A stretch of DNA of 5,161 bases from Acidilobaceae archaeon (GTDB taxonomy: Archaea > Thermoproteota > Thermoprotei_A > Sulfolobales > Acidilobaceae). The DNA is taken from NCBI GenBank assembly GCA_026985435.1, contig JALSQL010000015.1, positions 1 to 5,161 on the forward strand. Reading direction: 5' to 3'. Under the pieces are notes generated by a model. That model was not told where the DNA came from. It searched no databases and saw only the letters and a list, made by a program, of their open reading frames with translations. Of the stretch, positions 1-5,161 are shown in pieces; position 1 is the first letter of the stretch, and each line of letters begins with the position of its first letter. The position numbers and the translations under genes were made by a program.

Positions 1-704
1 TCCCTCAGGGCGAGGTCGCCCTCCAGCCTGGCCCTTAGGGCGGGCGGCCTGGACCCCCTGTGCGCCTCCCCTATCACGAGGCCGAGCACGCCCGCCTCCG
101 CCTCGTCTAGGGGCTCACCATCGTCAACCCGGTACTCCACCTCGGGCACCCTCTCCTCGGGCCTGTGGAGGCCATAGTAGTAGGTGCGCCCGGCTATCGC
201 CGCCATGAGCGCCAGCGGGCCCCCCTCCCTGTTGGTCCTAAGCCCCATGAAGCTGTTAGCGTACACTACAGCGCTGGACTCGCCCCAGGCCACGTGGGAG
301 CCGGGCTCGAGCGGCTGGCTCCTGACGGCGTCGGTCTCGTATGGCGTGCAGGTGAAGCTTGGCAGGGCGCCCATCGAGCGGAGGGCCCTTATGATCCTCA
401 TCTGCCCGCGCACGTACTCCCTAGTCACGCGGAACGGCTCCGGGTTGTCCATGTCGAAGCCCAGCGGGTTCACGGTGGTGGGCACCGAGAAGCGGGCCCC
501 TGCCCCAGCGAGCTCCTCCAGCAGCCTAGCGCCCGCCTCGCCTATGTTGCCGTAGGACACCCCGCTCACGTGGGCGTGGCGTATTGGCACGAGCCTCTCG
601 GCCCCCAGGGCCTCGCCCACCCTAACTATGACCTCCAGGGCCCGGGCCACGGCCTCCCCCCGGGAGCCCGAGAGCATCCGCTCCTCCTCGCGGGTCAGGT
701 GCAA
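1..704 (-). CDS. Aconitase X / phosphomevalonate dehydratase large subunit (3' end cut by window edge)
   Basis: About 235 N-terminal residues of a protein that is usually near 400 residues; the frame is still open at base 1. Visible family marks: the opening LTREEERMLSG (residues 3-13), HAHVSGVSYGNIG (43-55), the PTTVNPLGFD segment (75-84), FTCTPYE with Cys119 (117-123), and GESSAVVYANSFMGLRTNREG-type substrate loop (141-161, split here as GESSAVVYANS and FMGLRTNREG). Cys119 matches the conserved cysteine expected to help hold the iron-sulfur cluster. In archaea this family, with a DUF126 small subunit, dehydrates mevalonate 5-phosphate to trans-anhydromevalonate 5-phosphate in the cytosol. 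I chose the TTG at 704-702: family members begin at this point, the upstream frame has no ATG or GTG before the stop at 746-744, and GAGGGTGG lies 7 nt upstream. A bacterial-type aconitase X (hydroxyproline dehydratase) is the alternative, but the UbiD gene nearby favours the mevalonate role. The small-subunit gene is not in the window and would be expected beyond base 1. Confidence 0.92.
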   Translation of the reverse strand, partial: MHLTREEERMLSGSRGEAVARALEVIVRVGEALGAERLVPIRHAHVSGVSYGNIGEAGARLLEELAGAGARFSVPTTVNPLGFDMDNPEPFRVTREYVRGQMRIIRALRSMGALPSFTCTPYETDAVRSQPLEPGSHVAWGESSAVVYANSFMGLRTNREGGPLALMAAIAGRTYYYGLHRPEERVPEVEYRVDDGEPLDEAEAGVLGLVIGEAHRGSRPPALRARLEGDLALR

Positions 705-823
705 GCTCCAGCCACCCTCAGATAGGAGCGCCGGGGGGCCTAATCAGCTCCAGCCCGGGGGGGCCGCCGGCCCGCTGGTGGCTGTAAAAATGGCTACAAG
801 CGGGCTATGCTGGGGCGGGGGCG
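705..823 (-). other. Spacer between DUF1641 and aconitase X genes: leader hairpin and T-run
   Basis: This 119-bp spacer holds no gene. On the minus strand CCATTTTTACAG (about 795-784) is its only T-rich stretch. It could end the SQR/DUF1641 transcript or be a weak TATA element for aconitase X; sequence alone does not decide. Nearer the aconitase X start, bases 750-778 can fold: CCAGC (750-754) pairs with GCTGG (774-778), and inside it GGGCC (761-765) pairs with GGCCC (769-773) around a 3-nt loop. If aconitase X has its own promoter here, the hairpin would sit in its 5' leader; if not, all three genes could share one transcript. Confidence 0.4.
712..719 (-). promoter_or_regulatory. Ribosome binding site deciding the TTG start of aconitase X
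   Basis: Reads GAGGGTGG on the minus strand, close to the archaeal consensus GGAGGTGAT, and ends 7 nt before the TTG at 704. It supports TTG initiation rather than the later ATG at residue 10, which would remove the conserved LTREEE opening. Confidence 0.6.
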
Positions 824-1285
824 CTACTTCCCCCTCCCCTCGGCCTTTAGGGCGCACTCTCCGAGTCCCCGCGCCAGCTCTAGTAGCACGCCGAGCCCCT
901 TCCTAACCCTCTCGTCGCCCAGAGCCTTCAGGAGGCCTAGGAGGCCCGGCTTCGGCGCCTCCGCCAGCTTGGCGTGGGCTATGCCGTTGAAGAGGCAGGC
1001 TGTGGTTTCCTCGAGGTTCCTCCTGGCCTGGGCGAAGTCCCCGGGCTCGAGCCTCGCCACGCCCGCCTGGAGGGCGTAGCCCAGCGCTATCAGCCTGAAG
1101 AGCTCGCGGTCGCTCATGGCGAGCTCCTGGAGCTTCTCCCCAGCCTCGGCCAGCGCCTGCATCCACCCCAGTATCCCGCTCTTCTTCAACTCTACAGCCG
1201 CCTTCACGAGCTCCGTGACAGCCTGGATCGCCTCGTCGTCGAGGTCTACCTCCCCCAGTCCCCTCCTGAGGGACACGCCAACCAC
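824..1285 (-). CDS. DUF1641 family protein, partner of the SQR-like flavoprotein
   Basis: A 153-residue, almost wholly helical soluble protein. The C-terminal signature GLLGLLKALGDERVRKGL (114-131) followed by GVLLELARGLG (132-142) is typical of DUF1641, as is the N-terminal helical repeat with KSGILGWMQALAEAGEKLQE (36-55). No signal peptide or membrane span is evident; cysteines at 97 and 144 do not form a motif. DUF1641 proteins are known as small companions of flavin or formate-dehydrogenase-type oxidoreductases, often encoded next to SQR-like proteins in Crenarchaeota, but their biochemical role is unclear. The gene begins only 6 bp after the SQR-like stop, so the two are almost surely cotranscribed. 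Start choice: GTG at 1285 gives the longest form, but GTG at 1276 (residue 4) has GGGGGTGG (1289-1282) 5 nt before it and is the better-supported start. Likely function by inference: docking or assembly partner of the upstream flavoprotein. Confidence 0.85.
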   Translation of the reverse strand: MVGVSLRRGLGEVDLDDEAIQAVTELVKAAVELKKSGILGWMQALAEAGEKLQELAMSDRELFRLIALGYALQAGVARLEPGDFAQARRNLEETTACLFNGIAHAKLAEAPKPGLLGLLKALGDERVRKGLGVLLELARGLGECALKAEGRGK

Positions 1286-1291
1286 CCCCGC

Positions 1292-2449
1292 CTACTTCAG
1301 GGTGTCCAGCCAGCTCTTGTAGAAGCCGAACTTGAGGAACCTGGCGAGGCTGCTCACCATGCCCAGGTAGCAGCGGCCTCCCCACTCGTACTTGCCCAGC
1401 TCCCTGTTGTACCTGGGCTCGCAGTGGCCTAGGAACGCCCTGTCCCCCAGGTAGCCTGCGCAGGTGGCTGTGGGGTAGCTGTAGCCGGGGTAGTAGCCAA
1501 CCACCTCGGCGGCGATAGCGTTGGAGGCCACGAAGGCCGCGTTGTGCACGAACACTCCAGCCAGGCTCAGGCCTGCGGGCGCCATGCTATGCTCACCCAC
1601 CATGAACACGTTGTCGAACTTGGGGTGCCTGAACTCCGCCCCCCTCACGGGGGCCCAGCGGGGGTCGCTCTCCAGCGTGAAGCCCTCGCTCGCCCTGAGG
1701 GGCTCCGGGAGGCCGGGCGGGGGCACCTTTATGAGGAGGTCGAACCTCTCCTCCACGTTCGACGCCCTGACAACCCTCCTCTCCGGGTCCACCTCCTCCA
1801 GCCCCTTATGGTGCACGAACTCGACGCCCAGCTCCTCGAAGGCCTCGTACCACATGCCGTGGATGTCGGGGCCGAGGGGCGTTACCGGCTTGGGGTCGGC
1901 GCTCAGTATCTTCACCGAGGCCTCGATCCCCCTCCTCCTGAAGGTCGCCCCCAGGACCGTGGCGACCTCGAACGGGTATATTCCGCACCTGTACGGCGTC
2001 TCCGGCACGAGGATCACGACGTCGCCTCCCCGGAACCTTGAGAGCTCCTCCCTCAGCCTCACGGCGCCCTCCTCCGAGTAGTTGTGGTGGCCAGCCTCCG
2101 CTAGGCCCGGGTACTTGGACCACTCCATGGTCGTGCCGAGCGCCACTATGAGGTAGTCGTACTCCAGCGTGCGGCCGCTGGCCAGCCTCACCATGTTCTC
2201 CCCCGCCTCTATCCCAGCCAGCGGGTCCACCAGCACCCTGACCCCGAACCTCCTCTCCAGAGCGTCTAGGGGCGCCCTGGTCTCCTCCGGCGACGCCTCC
2301 CCCATTGCAACGTCGAAGAACAGCGGTGGCATGTAGTGGACTGGCCTGTCGGATACAAGGGTGACCTCAGCCTCTACCCCATGCTTAGCCAGCTCCCCGG
2401 AGAGGAACCTCGCCGCGGCAACGCCGCCTACCCCGCCGCCCGCGATCAC
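1292..2449 (-). CDS. Sulfide:quinone oxidoreductase-like FAD-dependent oxidoreductase
   Basis: A 385-residue flavoprotein of the SQR / flavocytochrome c sulfide dehydrogenase superfamily. The FAD dinucleotide fold opens the protein (GGGVGG, 4-9); DYLIVALGT (98-106) is the usual middle motif, and NVFMVGEHSMAPAGLSLAG (280-298) is the second FAD contact. Two cysteines match the redox-active pair of SQR: Cys155 in PYRCGIYPFE and Cys330 in TATCAGYLGD. The third SQR cysteine expected near HHNYSEEGA (121-129) is absent; Cys343 and Cys360 are extra. The aromatic-basic tail FLKFGFYKSW (371-380) suits a monotopic membrane anchor. The expected role is oxidising sulfide or a related sulfur species and passing electrons to membrane quinone; the real substrate is not proven. 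The start is uncertain: GTG 2449 is used here with AGGAGG only 3 nt upstream, but it trims strand beta-1. In-frame CTG at 2467 has GAGGTG 7 nt upstream and would give LAGRRIVIAGGG. First gene of a two-gene unit with DUF1641. Confidence 0.85.
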   Translation of the reverse strand: MIAGGGVGGVAAARFLSGELAKHGVEAEVTLVSDRPVHYMPPLFFDVAMGEASPEETRAPLDALERRFGVRVLVDPLAGIEAGENMVRLASGRTLEYDYLIVALGTTMEWSKYPGLAEAGHHNYSEEGAVRLREELSRFRGGDVVILVPETPYRCGIYPFEVATVLGATFRRRGIEASVKILSADPKPVTPLGPDIHGMWYEAFEELGVEFVHHKGLEEVDPERRVVRASNVEERFDLLIKVPPPGLPEPLRASEGFTLESDPRWAPVRGAEFRHPKFDNVFMVGEHSMAPAGLSLAGVFVHNAAFVASNAIAAEVVGYYPGYSYPTATCAGYLGDRAFLGHCEPRYNRELGKYEWGGRCYLGMVSSLARFLKFGFYKSWLDTLK

Positions 2450-2452
2450 GAT

Positions 2453-2480
2453 CCTCCTGCCAGCCAGCGGCGACCACCTC
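2453..2480 (-). promoter_or_regulatory. Two candidate ribosome binding sites for the SQR-like gene
   Basis: On the minus strand GAGGTG (2480-2475) lies 7 nt before an in-frame CTG at 2467, and AGGAGG (2458-2453) lies 3 nt before the GTG at 2449. The 3-nt gap is short for the second site, while CTG is a rare start codon. No ATG, GTG or TTG occurs in frame between the stop at 2485-2483 and 2449, so these two are the real choices. Confidence 0.5.
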
Positions 2481-2512
2481 GACTACTTCTCGTGGGAGGG
2501 TTATCCCATGCC

Positions 2513-2585
2513 TAGTTTTATATATACATATATATCCGGCCAGCTTATATAGCACCGGCCAGAACCCCACTTCCATGATATAATC
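2513..2585 (-). promoter_or_regulatory. AT-rich promoter island upstream of the SQR-like/DUF1641 unit
   Basis: This is the most AT-rich stretch of the window, set in GC-rich flanks. Minus-strand TATA candidates are TATATATAAAA (2526-2516), CTATATAA (2552-2545) and GATTATATC (about 2585-2577). With the usual 25-nt TATA-to-start distance, the first would start transcripts near 2495 and leave a leader of about 30-45 nt, which fits the ribosome sites seen before the gene. The others would give longer leaders. The element at 2516-2526 is nearly symmetrical, so a plus-strand promoter cannot be excluded, but no plus-strand gene follows. Confidence 0.6.
2536..2562. repeat. Direct repeat flanking a TATA box (possible operator)
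   Basis: CCGGCCAG occurs at 2536-2543 and again at 2555-2562, 19 bp start to start, close to two helical turns. The 11 bp between the copies contain the CTATATAA element on the minus strand. A regulator binding both copies would sit over the TATA/BRE region of the SQR-like gene. That role is inference from position only. Confidence 0.45.
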
Positions 2586-2721
2586 TTTATTTTCTACTAA
2601 ACACTCAAAAGCGTGGAGTGCTAGCCTCCGGGCGCGGGGCCAGCAGCGGGGGCCACCCAGAACCCCCGGGGGCGCGGCCCCCTCTAGCCCGGGCACCCTA
2701 GGGTGGGCTAGGCCGGCCCTG
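2563..2721. other. Intergenic stretch after the UbiD gene with inverted repeats
   Basis: No convincing gene here. Downstream of the UbiD stop (minus-strand order) come the perfect palindrome CACCCTAGGGTG (2694-2705) and GGGGG-CGCGG-CCCCC (2668-2682, 5-bp stem). A weak hairpin follows, CACTC/GAGTG (2602-2606 with 2616-2620), with TTTAGTAG and other T-rich sequence after it. The last hairpin and T-rich bases are the likeliest transcript end for the UbiD gene. TGCTAGCCTCC at 2619-2629 is repeated at 2720-2730 over the UbiD stop codon. Confidence 0.4.
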
Positions 2722-4032
2722 CTAGCCTCCAGGGCCCCGGCGGTGGACGCCCGGTATTCTGGCCCTCCTGAACTTCTCCCCCGCACCCAGGGGGGCCGTG
2801 GCGTCCACCCCGACCTTGCTCGTCAGGCTGTCCTCGGCGCTCGGGTCTAGGCTGGAGCCGCGGGCCCCGTGTATGACTACCAGGTCCCTGTTGGCCTGGA
2901 ACCTGGTGGCTATCGCCCACTCCACCTGGGCCGGGTCATCCACGTCGATGTCAGTGTCCACTACTACTACGTGCTTCAGGCTTGGGTGGGCGGCGAACGC
3001 CGCCATTATAGCGTTCTTCGCGTCGCCGTCGACATTCTTCTCCAAGGCTATGACTGCGTGGAGCCACCCGCCCGACGCGGGCGTCAGCCTGACCGCCGCG
3101 ACCCTGGGGACAACCCTGGAGACCGACTCCCAGATCTGGGCCTCCCGGGGGAACCCCATGAGGTTGGCGTGCTCCATCCCCGCTGGTAGTATGATGTGGA
3201 ATGGCTCCCCGTCGAGGCGGTAGACTGCCTCCACCTTCACCAGCGGCTGCCTCCTAACCCTGTCCAGGGTCCCAGTAGCGTCGACGAAGGGCCCCTCCTC
3301 CACCAGCTCGCCGGTGAGGCGGGCCTCTATGAGCACGCTGAACGGGTAGGGCACCGGGTTCCCGTGGAGGGGGCTCTCGACAACCCTGAGCCCGGGCGCC
3401 AGCCTCCGGGCCACGTCTACCTCGAACACCCCGAGAGGGGGGCTCGAGGCCGCCGCGAGCAGTACCGCAGGGTGCACCCCCACCACTATCGAGACCGGGA
3501 GGTCCTCGCCCCTCCTACGGGCCTCCCGGTACATGTGGTAGAGGTGCCTCGGCACAAGGCGGGCCACCGCCTCCCAGCGGCCCAGCCTCATGAGCCTGTG
3601 TATGCTAGCGTTGCAGGCCCCGCCGCTGCAGGCCACGAATATCGAGCTCGTAACATAGGGGCCACCCTCGCCCTCGTAGAACCTAGCGAAGGGCACCTCC
3701 TCCAGGCCCCCCTCAGCCCTCGACAGCCCCCCCGGCGTGCCCTCAACCTCCCCGGGCGCCGCGTCGCGGAGCGACGCCGCCAGGAGCCTGTAGGCCTCCA
3801 CGTCGCTGCCAGCCCCCACCGCCTCGAGGAGTAGCCTCCTAGACGCCACCACGTTCCCCGCGGAGACGCCGGGGTAGCCCTCGACCCGGAACACCTGAGG
3901 CACTCCTCGGCCCTGGGTCTCGTATAGCCTGGCGGAGACGCCGAACTCCGGGCTGAGGCTTCCAGCGTCCTCAAACCCCACGCGCTCGAGGAACCCGCTG
4001 AGAGACGGCCCGCGAGCCACAGCGAGAGGCAC
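2722..4032 (-). CDS. UbiD-family decarboxylase, probable anhydromevalonate phosphate decarboxylase
   Basis: A 436-residue, full-length UbiD enzyme. Order of marks: N-terminal domain with GFLERVGF (13-20); GPYVTSSIF (124-132); NASIHR (141-146), whose Asn and Arg match the metal/prenyl-FMN Asn and catalytic Arg; His163; VGVHP (184-188); Glu204; EGPFVDATG (246-254) carrying the acidic pair Glu246 and Asp251; HANLMGFPREAQIW (288-301); DTDIDVDDP (359-367); and the closing LDPSA (395-399) and KVGVDAT (406-412). Asp at the last catalytic position is normal for many UbiDs. The family needs prenylated FMN made by UbiX. With aconitase X close by, the best substrate call is trans-anhydromevalonate 5-phosphate, decarboxylated to isopentenyl phosphate for archaeal lipid synthesis; an aromatic-acid substrate is the alternative. 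Start: GTG 4032 is the longest form, but GTG 4020 (residue 5) has GGGTG about 9 nt upstream and is equally plausible; the stop at 4062-4060 limits further extension. Confidence 0.9.
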   Translation of the reverse strand: MPLAVARGPSLSGFLERVGFEDAGSLSPEFGVSARLYETQGRGVPQVFRVEGYPGVSAGNVVASRRLLLEAVGAGSDVEAYRLLAASLRDAAPGEVEGTPGGLSRAEGGLEEVPFARFYEGEGGPYVTSSIFVACSGGACNASIHRLMRLGRWEAVARLVPRHLYHMYREARRRGEDLPVSIVVGVHPAVLLAAASSPPLGVFEVDVARRLAPGLRVVESPLHGNPVPYPFSVLIEARLTGELVEEGPFVDATGTLDRVRRQPLVKVEAVYRLDGEPFHIILPAGMEHANLMGFPREAQIWESVSRVVPRVAAVRLTPASGGWLHAVIALEKNVDGDAKNAIMAAFAAHPSLKHVVVVDTDIDVDDPAQVEWAIATRFQANRDLVVIHGARGSSLDPSAEDSLTSKVGVDATAPLGAGEKFRRARIPGVHRRGPGG

Positions 4033-4060
4033 CCGGCCAGCGCGGCGGCGGAGGGGGAGC

Positions 4061-4066
4061 TAAAGA
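4061..4066 (-). promoter_or_regulatory. Weak TATA-like element before the UbiD gene
   Basis: CTTTAG-type sequence (minus strand, 4066-4061) is the only T/A-rich patch suitably placed: a transcript starting about 25 nt further on would begin near 4038, giving a very short leader before GTG 4032 or one of about 18 nt before GTG 4020. The match to the archaeal TATA consensus is poor. Confidence 0.25.
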
Positions 4067-4076
4067 GGCTGCCGAG

Positions 4077-4113
4077 AACAAGAAACACCCCCGGCCCCGC
4101 CGGGGCGGGGGTG
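4077..4113 (-). terminator. Hairpin plus T-rich tract, likely terminator of the upstream gene
   Basis: CACCCCCG (4086-4093) pairs fully with CGGGGGTG (4106-4113), and CCCC (4095-4098) pairs with GGGG (4102-4105) around a GCC loop, with one bulged G: 12 base pairs, nearly all G-C. On the minus strand it is followed at once by TTTCTTGTT (4085-4077). It lies 36 bp after the stop of the upstream gene and before the UbiD start, so it would separate the two transcripts. Archaea mainly use the T-tract for termination; the hairpin may instead guard the RNA 3' end. Confidence 0.6.
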
Positions 4114-4148
4114 CCCGGCGGGTAGCTGGCGGCTCGCCTCCACGCCCT

Positions 4149-5161
4149 TCACGGCGGCGTTGAGGCCGCTGTCCCGTGGATCGAGAACGTTATCCTCCCC
4201 CAAACCAGGGAGTCCACGCCATCCACGCCGTCCAGCGATTTTGGCACATTACTGTAGAGGGTTATACTGTACGATCCCCGCGGGGGCTCACCCTTTATTA
4301 TCTCATAGTGTAGAAATGCTAGTTCTCCACGGTACGTCGCGTGGATATACCCCGTGTCCAGCAGCCTGGATGCCAGCCTAGCGGCCAGCTTCTCGTAGGC
4401 CCCCTCCACATCATAGTCGAACACCGCTATGGCGAACTTGTAGACGGGGCTACCCATGATAGCGTCGAAGCCCGAACCCGCCCCAGCGCCCGATCCGCCT
4501 AGGTCTAGCCGGAATATCACGGGGTTATCGGGGTCCGCGGTGTAGTTTTCGGGGCCATACCTCACACCCCTGAGGAGGAACGACACGCCCGGATCTACGA
4601 GCAGCGCCGGGCCCCCAGGCCCGTCCCCATCGTAGACGTAGAGCTCCCCCAGGTCCAGCGCTACGGTGTAGAGTGGGACGATTATCGCATGGGGCACAAT
4701 CACCCAGTACCGCCCGCCGCCAGCCTCTACCGGGCCGCGGATGTCCCAGTGCACGAGTATGTGGTCCCCCAGGCTTGTCACCGTCCCGAATACGTATATG
4801 CTCCTCTTAGCGTTGTGGGCGTACAACGTCTCGGAGTAGCTGTCAGCGCTCGAGTTGATAGACTCAGAGGCGCCTAGCAGGTAGCCGCCTGCTAGGAGCC
4901 CGCTCAGCGAGCTCTGGAGGGGCCCCACGTCTAGCGTCACGTGAACCACGAATGCCCGCGAACCGCTGGCCCCCGCCTCGTTCTGGATCTCGTAGCTGAA
5001 GAGCGGTATGGGCCCTGCGTAGATAATGCTCCCCACCGGGTATGTGTCGTTCCACCTGTTGCCCCCTATGAAGGCATCCATGCTGTAAAGCGACGTCTCG
5101 CCCCCCTCACGCTCGCTCGAGGGGTTTACATGCCGTGCTATACAGGAGATCGCATCGTTTA
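4149..5161 (-). CDS. Uncharacterised, probably exported protein (5' end beyond the window)
   Basis: I do not recognise this gene. The frame is open from the stop (4151-4149) to the window edge, about 337 codons. The ATG at 5081 would give 310 residues, but 26 further sense codons precede it with no ATG, GTG or TTG and no stop, so the true start probably lies outside. Numbered from that ATG, the protein is rich in Ser, Gly, Tyr and alternating hydrophobic residues suggestive of beta strands. It has no cysteine, three N-glycosylation sequons (NDT 11, NSS 76, NYT 179), a GGSGAGAGSG linker (195-204), and one clear helical stretch (about 226-241). These traits fit an extracytoplasmic or S-layer-associated domain, with any signal peptide or anchor lying upstream; that is inference. 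Part of it is less GC-rich than its neighbours (28 of 60 bases at 4261-4320, against 41 of 60 at 3241-3300 in the UbiD gene). A terminator-like hairpin separates it from the UbiD gene, so a shared role is unlikely. Confidence 0.7.
   Translation of the reverse strand, partial: NDAISCIARHVNPSSEREGGETSLYSMDAFIGGNRWNDTYPVGSIIYAGPIPLFSYEIQNEAGASGSRAFVVHVTLDVGPLQSSLSGLLAGGYLLGASESINSSADSYSETLYAHNAKRSIYVFGTVTSLGDHILVHWDIRGPVEAGGGRYWVIVPHAIIVPLYTVALDLGELYVYDGDGPGGPALLVDPGVSFLLRGVRYGPENYTADPDNPVIFRLDLGGSGAGAGSGFDAIMGSPVYKFAIAVFDYDVEGAYEKLAARLASRLLDTGYIHATYRGELAFLHYEIIKGEPPRGSYSITLYSNVPKSLDGVDGVDSLVWGRITFSIHGTAASTPP

Noticed and set aside
246..251. UbiD residue Asp251 where fungal Fdc1 has a catalytic Glu (protein residue numbers)
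   Set aside because: Asp at this place is common in the UbiD family (EGPxGDHTG type), so it is not a sign of inactivity.
165..725. Long open frames on the plus strand opposite aconitase X, and similar ones opposite the other genes
   Set aside because: Their translations are Pro/Arg/His/Ser-rich and of no family, as expected for antisense frames in GC-rich DNA, while the minus strand encodes recognisable proteins over the same bases.
903..1385. Second minus-strand frame across the DUF1641 gene and the SQR-like 3' end
   Set aside because: Gly/Arg/Pro-rich shadow; the DUF1641 frame explains the same bases with a clear family signature.
2385..2576. Minus-strand small ORF from the ATG at 2576 through the promoter island (MEVGFWPVLYKLAGY...)
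   Set aside because: It consists of translated TATA sequence, then runs out of frame over the SQR-like gene with Arg-rich residues; no ribosome site or family match.
3188..3200. ATGATGT resembling a C box of an archaeal C/D guide RNA
   Set aside because: One mismatch to the C box and no D, C' or D' boxes at suitable spacing; it lies inside the UbiD coding region.
1..5161. tRNA, rRNA, CRISPR array, transposon or integrase sites
   Set aside because: No cloverleaf with a GGTTCGAATCC-type arm, no regularly spaced repeats and no transposase or integrase motifs were seen on either strand.

Overview
The window looks like part of the genome of a GC-rich hyperthermophilic archaeon, most likely a crenarchaeon of the Desulfurococcales grade (Aeropyrum- or Stetteria-like). 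This rests on the gene content (aconitase X plus a UbiD decarboxylase, and a sulfide:quinone-reductase-like protein next to a DUF1641 protein). It also rests on heavy AGG/ATA/CTA codon use, GTG and TTG starts with archaeal GAGGTG/GGGTGG-type ribosome sites, and TATA-like AT islands in otherwise GC-rich spacers. The species cannot be fixed by reading alone.

All five genes lie on the minus strand, so the transcription order runs from high to low coordinates. (1) 5161-4149 is an unrecognised, probably exported protein whose 5' end lies outside the window. (2) A hairpin followed by a T-rich tract (4113-4077) looks like its terminator. (3) 4032-2722 is a UbiD-family decarboxylase, probably anhydromevalonate phosphate decarboxylase. 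(4) A 272-bp spacer (2721-2450) holds GC-rich inverted repeats, then a conspicuous AT-rich promoter island. (5) 2449-1292 is an SQR-like FAD oxidoreductase, followed after 6 bp by (6) a DUF1641 helical protein (1285-824). (7) A 119-bp spacer leads to 704-1, the N-terminal ~235 residues of aconitase X, the large subunit of phosphomevalonate dehydratase, cut by the window edge.

The two outer enzymes would work in sequence in the archaeal mevalonate pathway. Phosphomevalonate dehydratase (aconitase X large subunit plus a DUF126 small subunit expected just outside the window) makes trans-anhydromevalonate 5-phosphate. The prenyl-FMN-dependent UbiD enzyme decarboxylates it to isopentenyl phosphate, which isopentenyl phosphate kinase converts to IPP for membrane lipids. 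Between them sits a separate membrane redox unit, the SQR-like protein with DUF1641. The pathway itself is already described in Aeropyrum. The less expected points are the redox pair lodged between the two steps, the repeat-flanked TATA region in front of it, and the unknown exported protein. No rRNA, tRNA, CRISPR array or transposase was seen.
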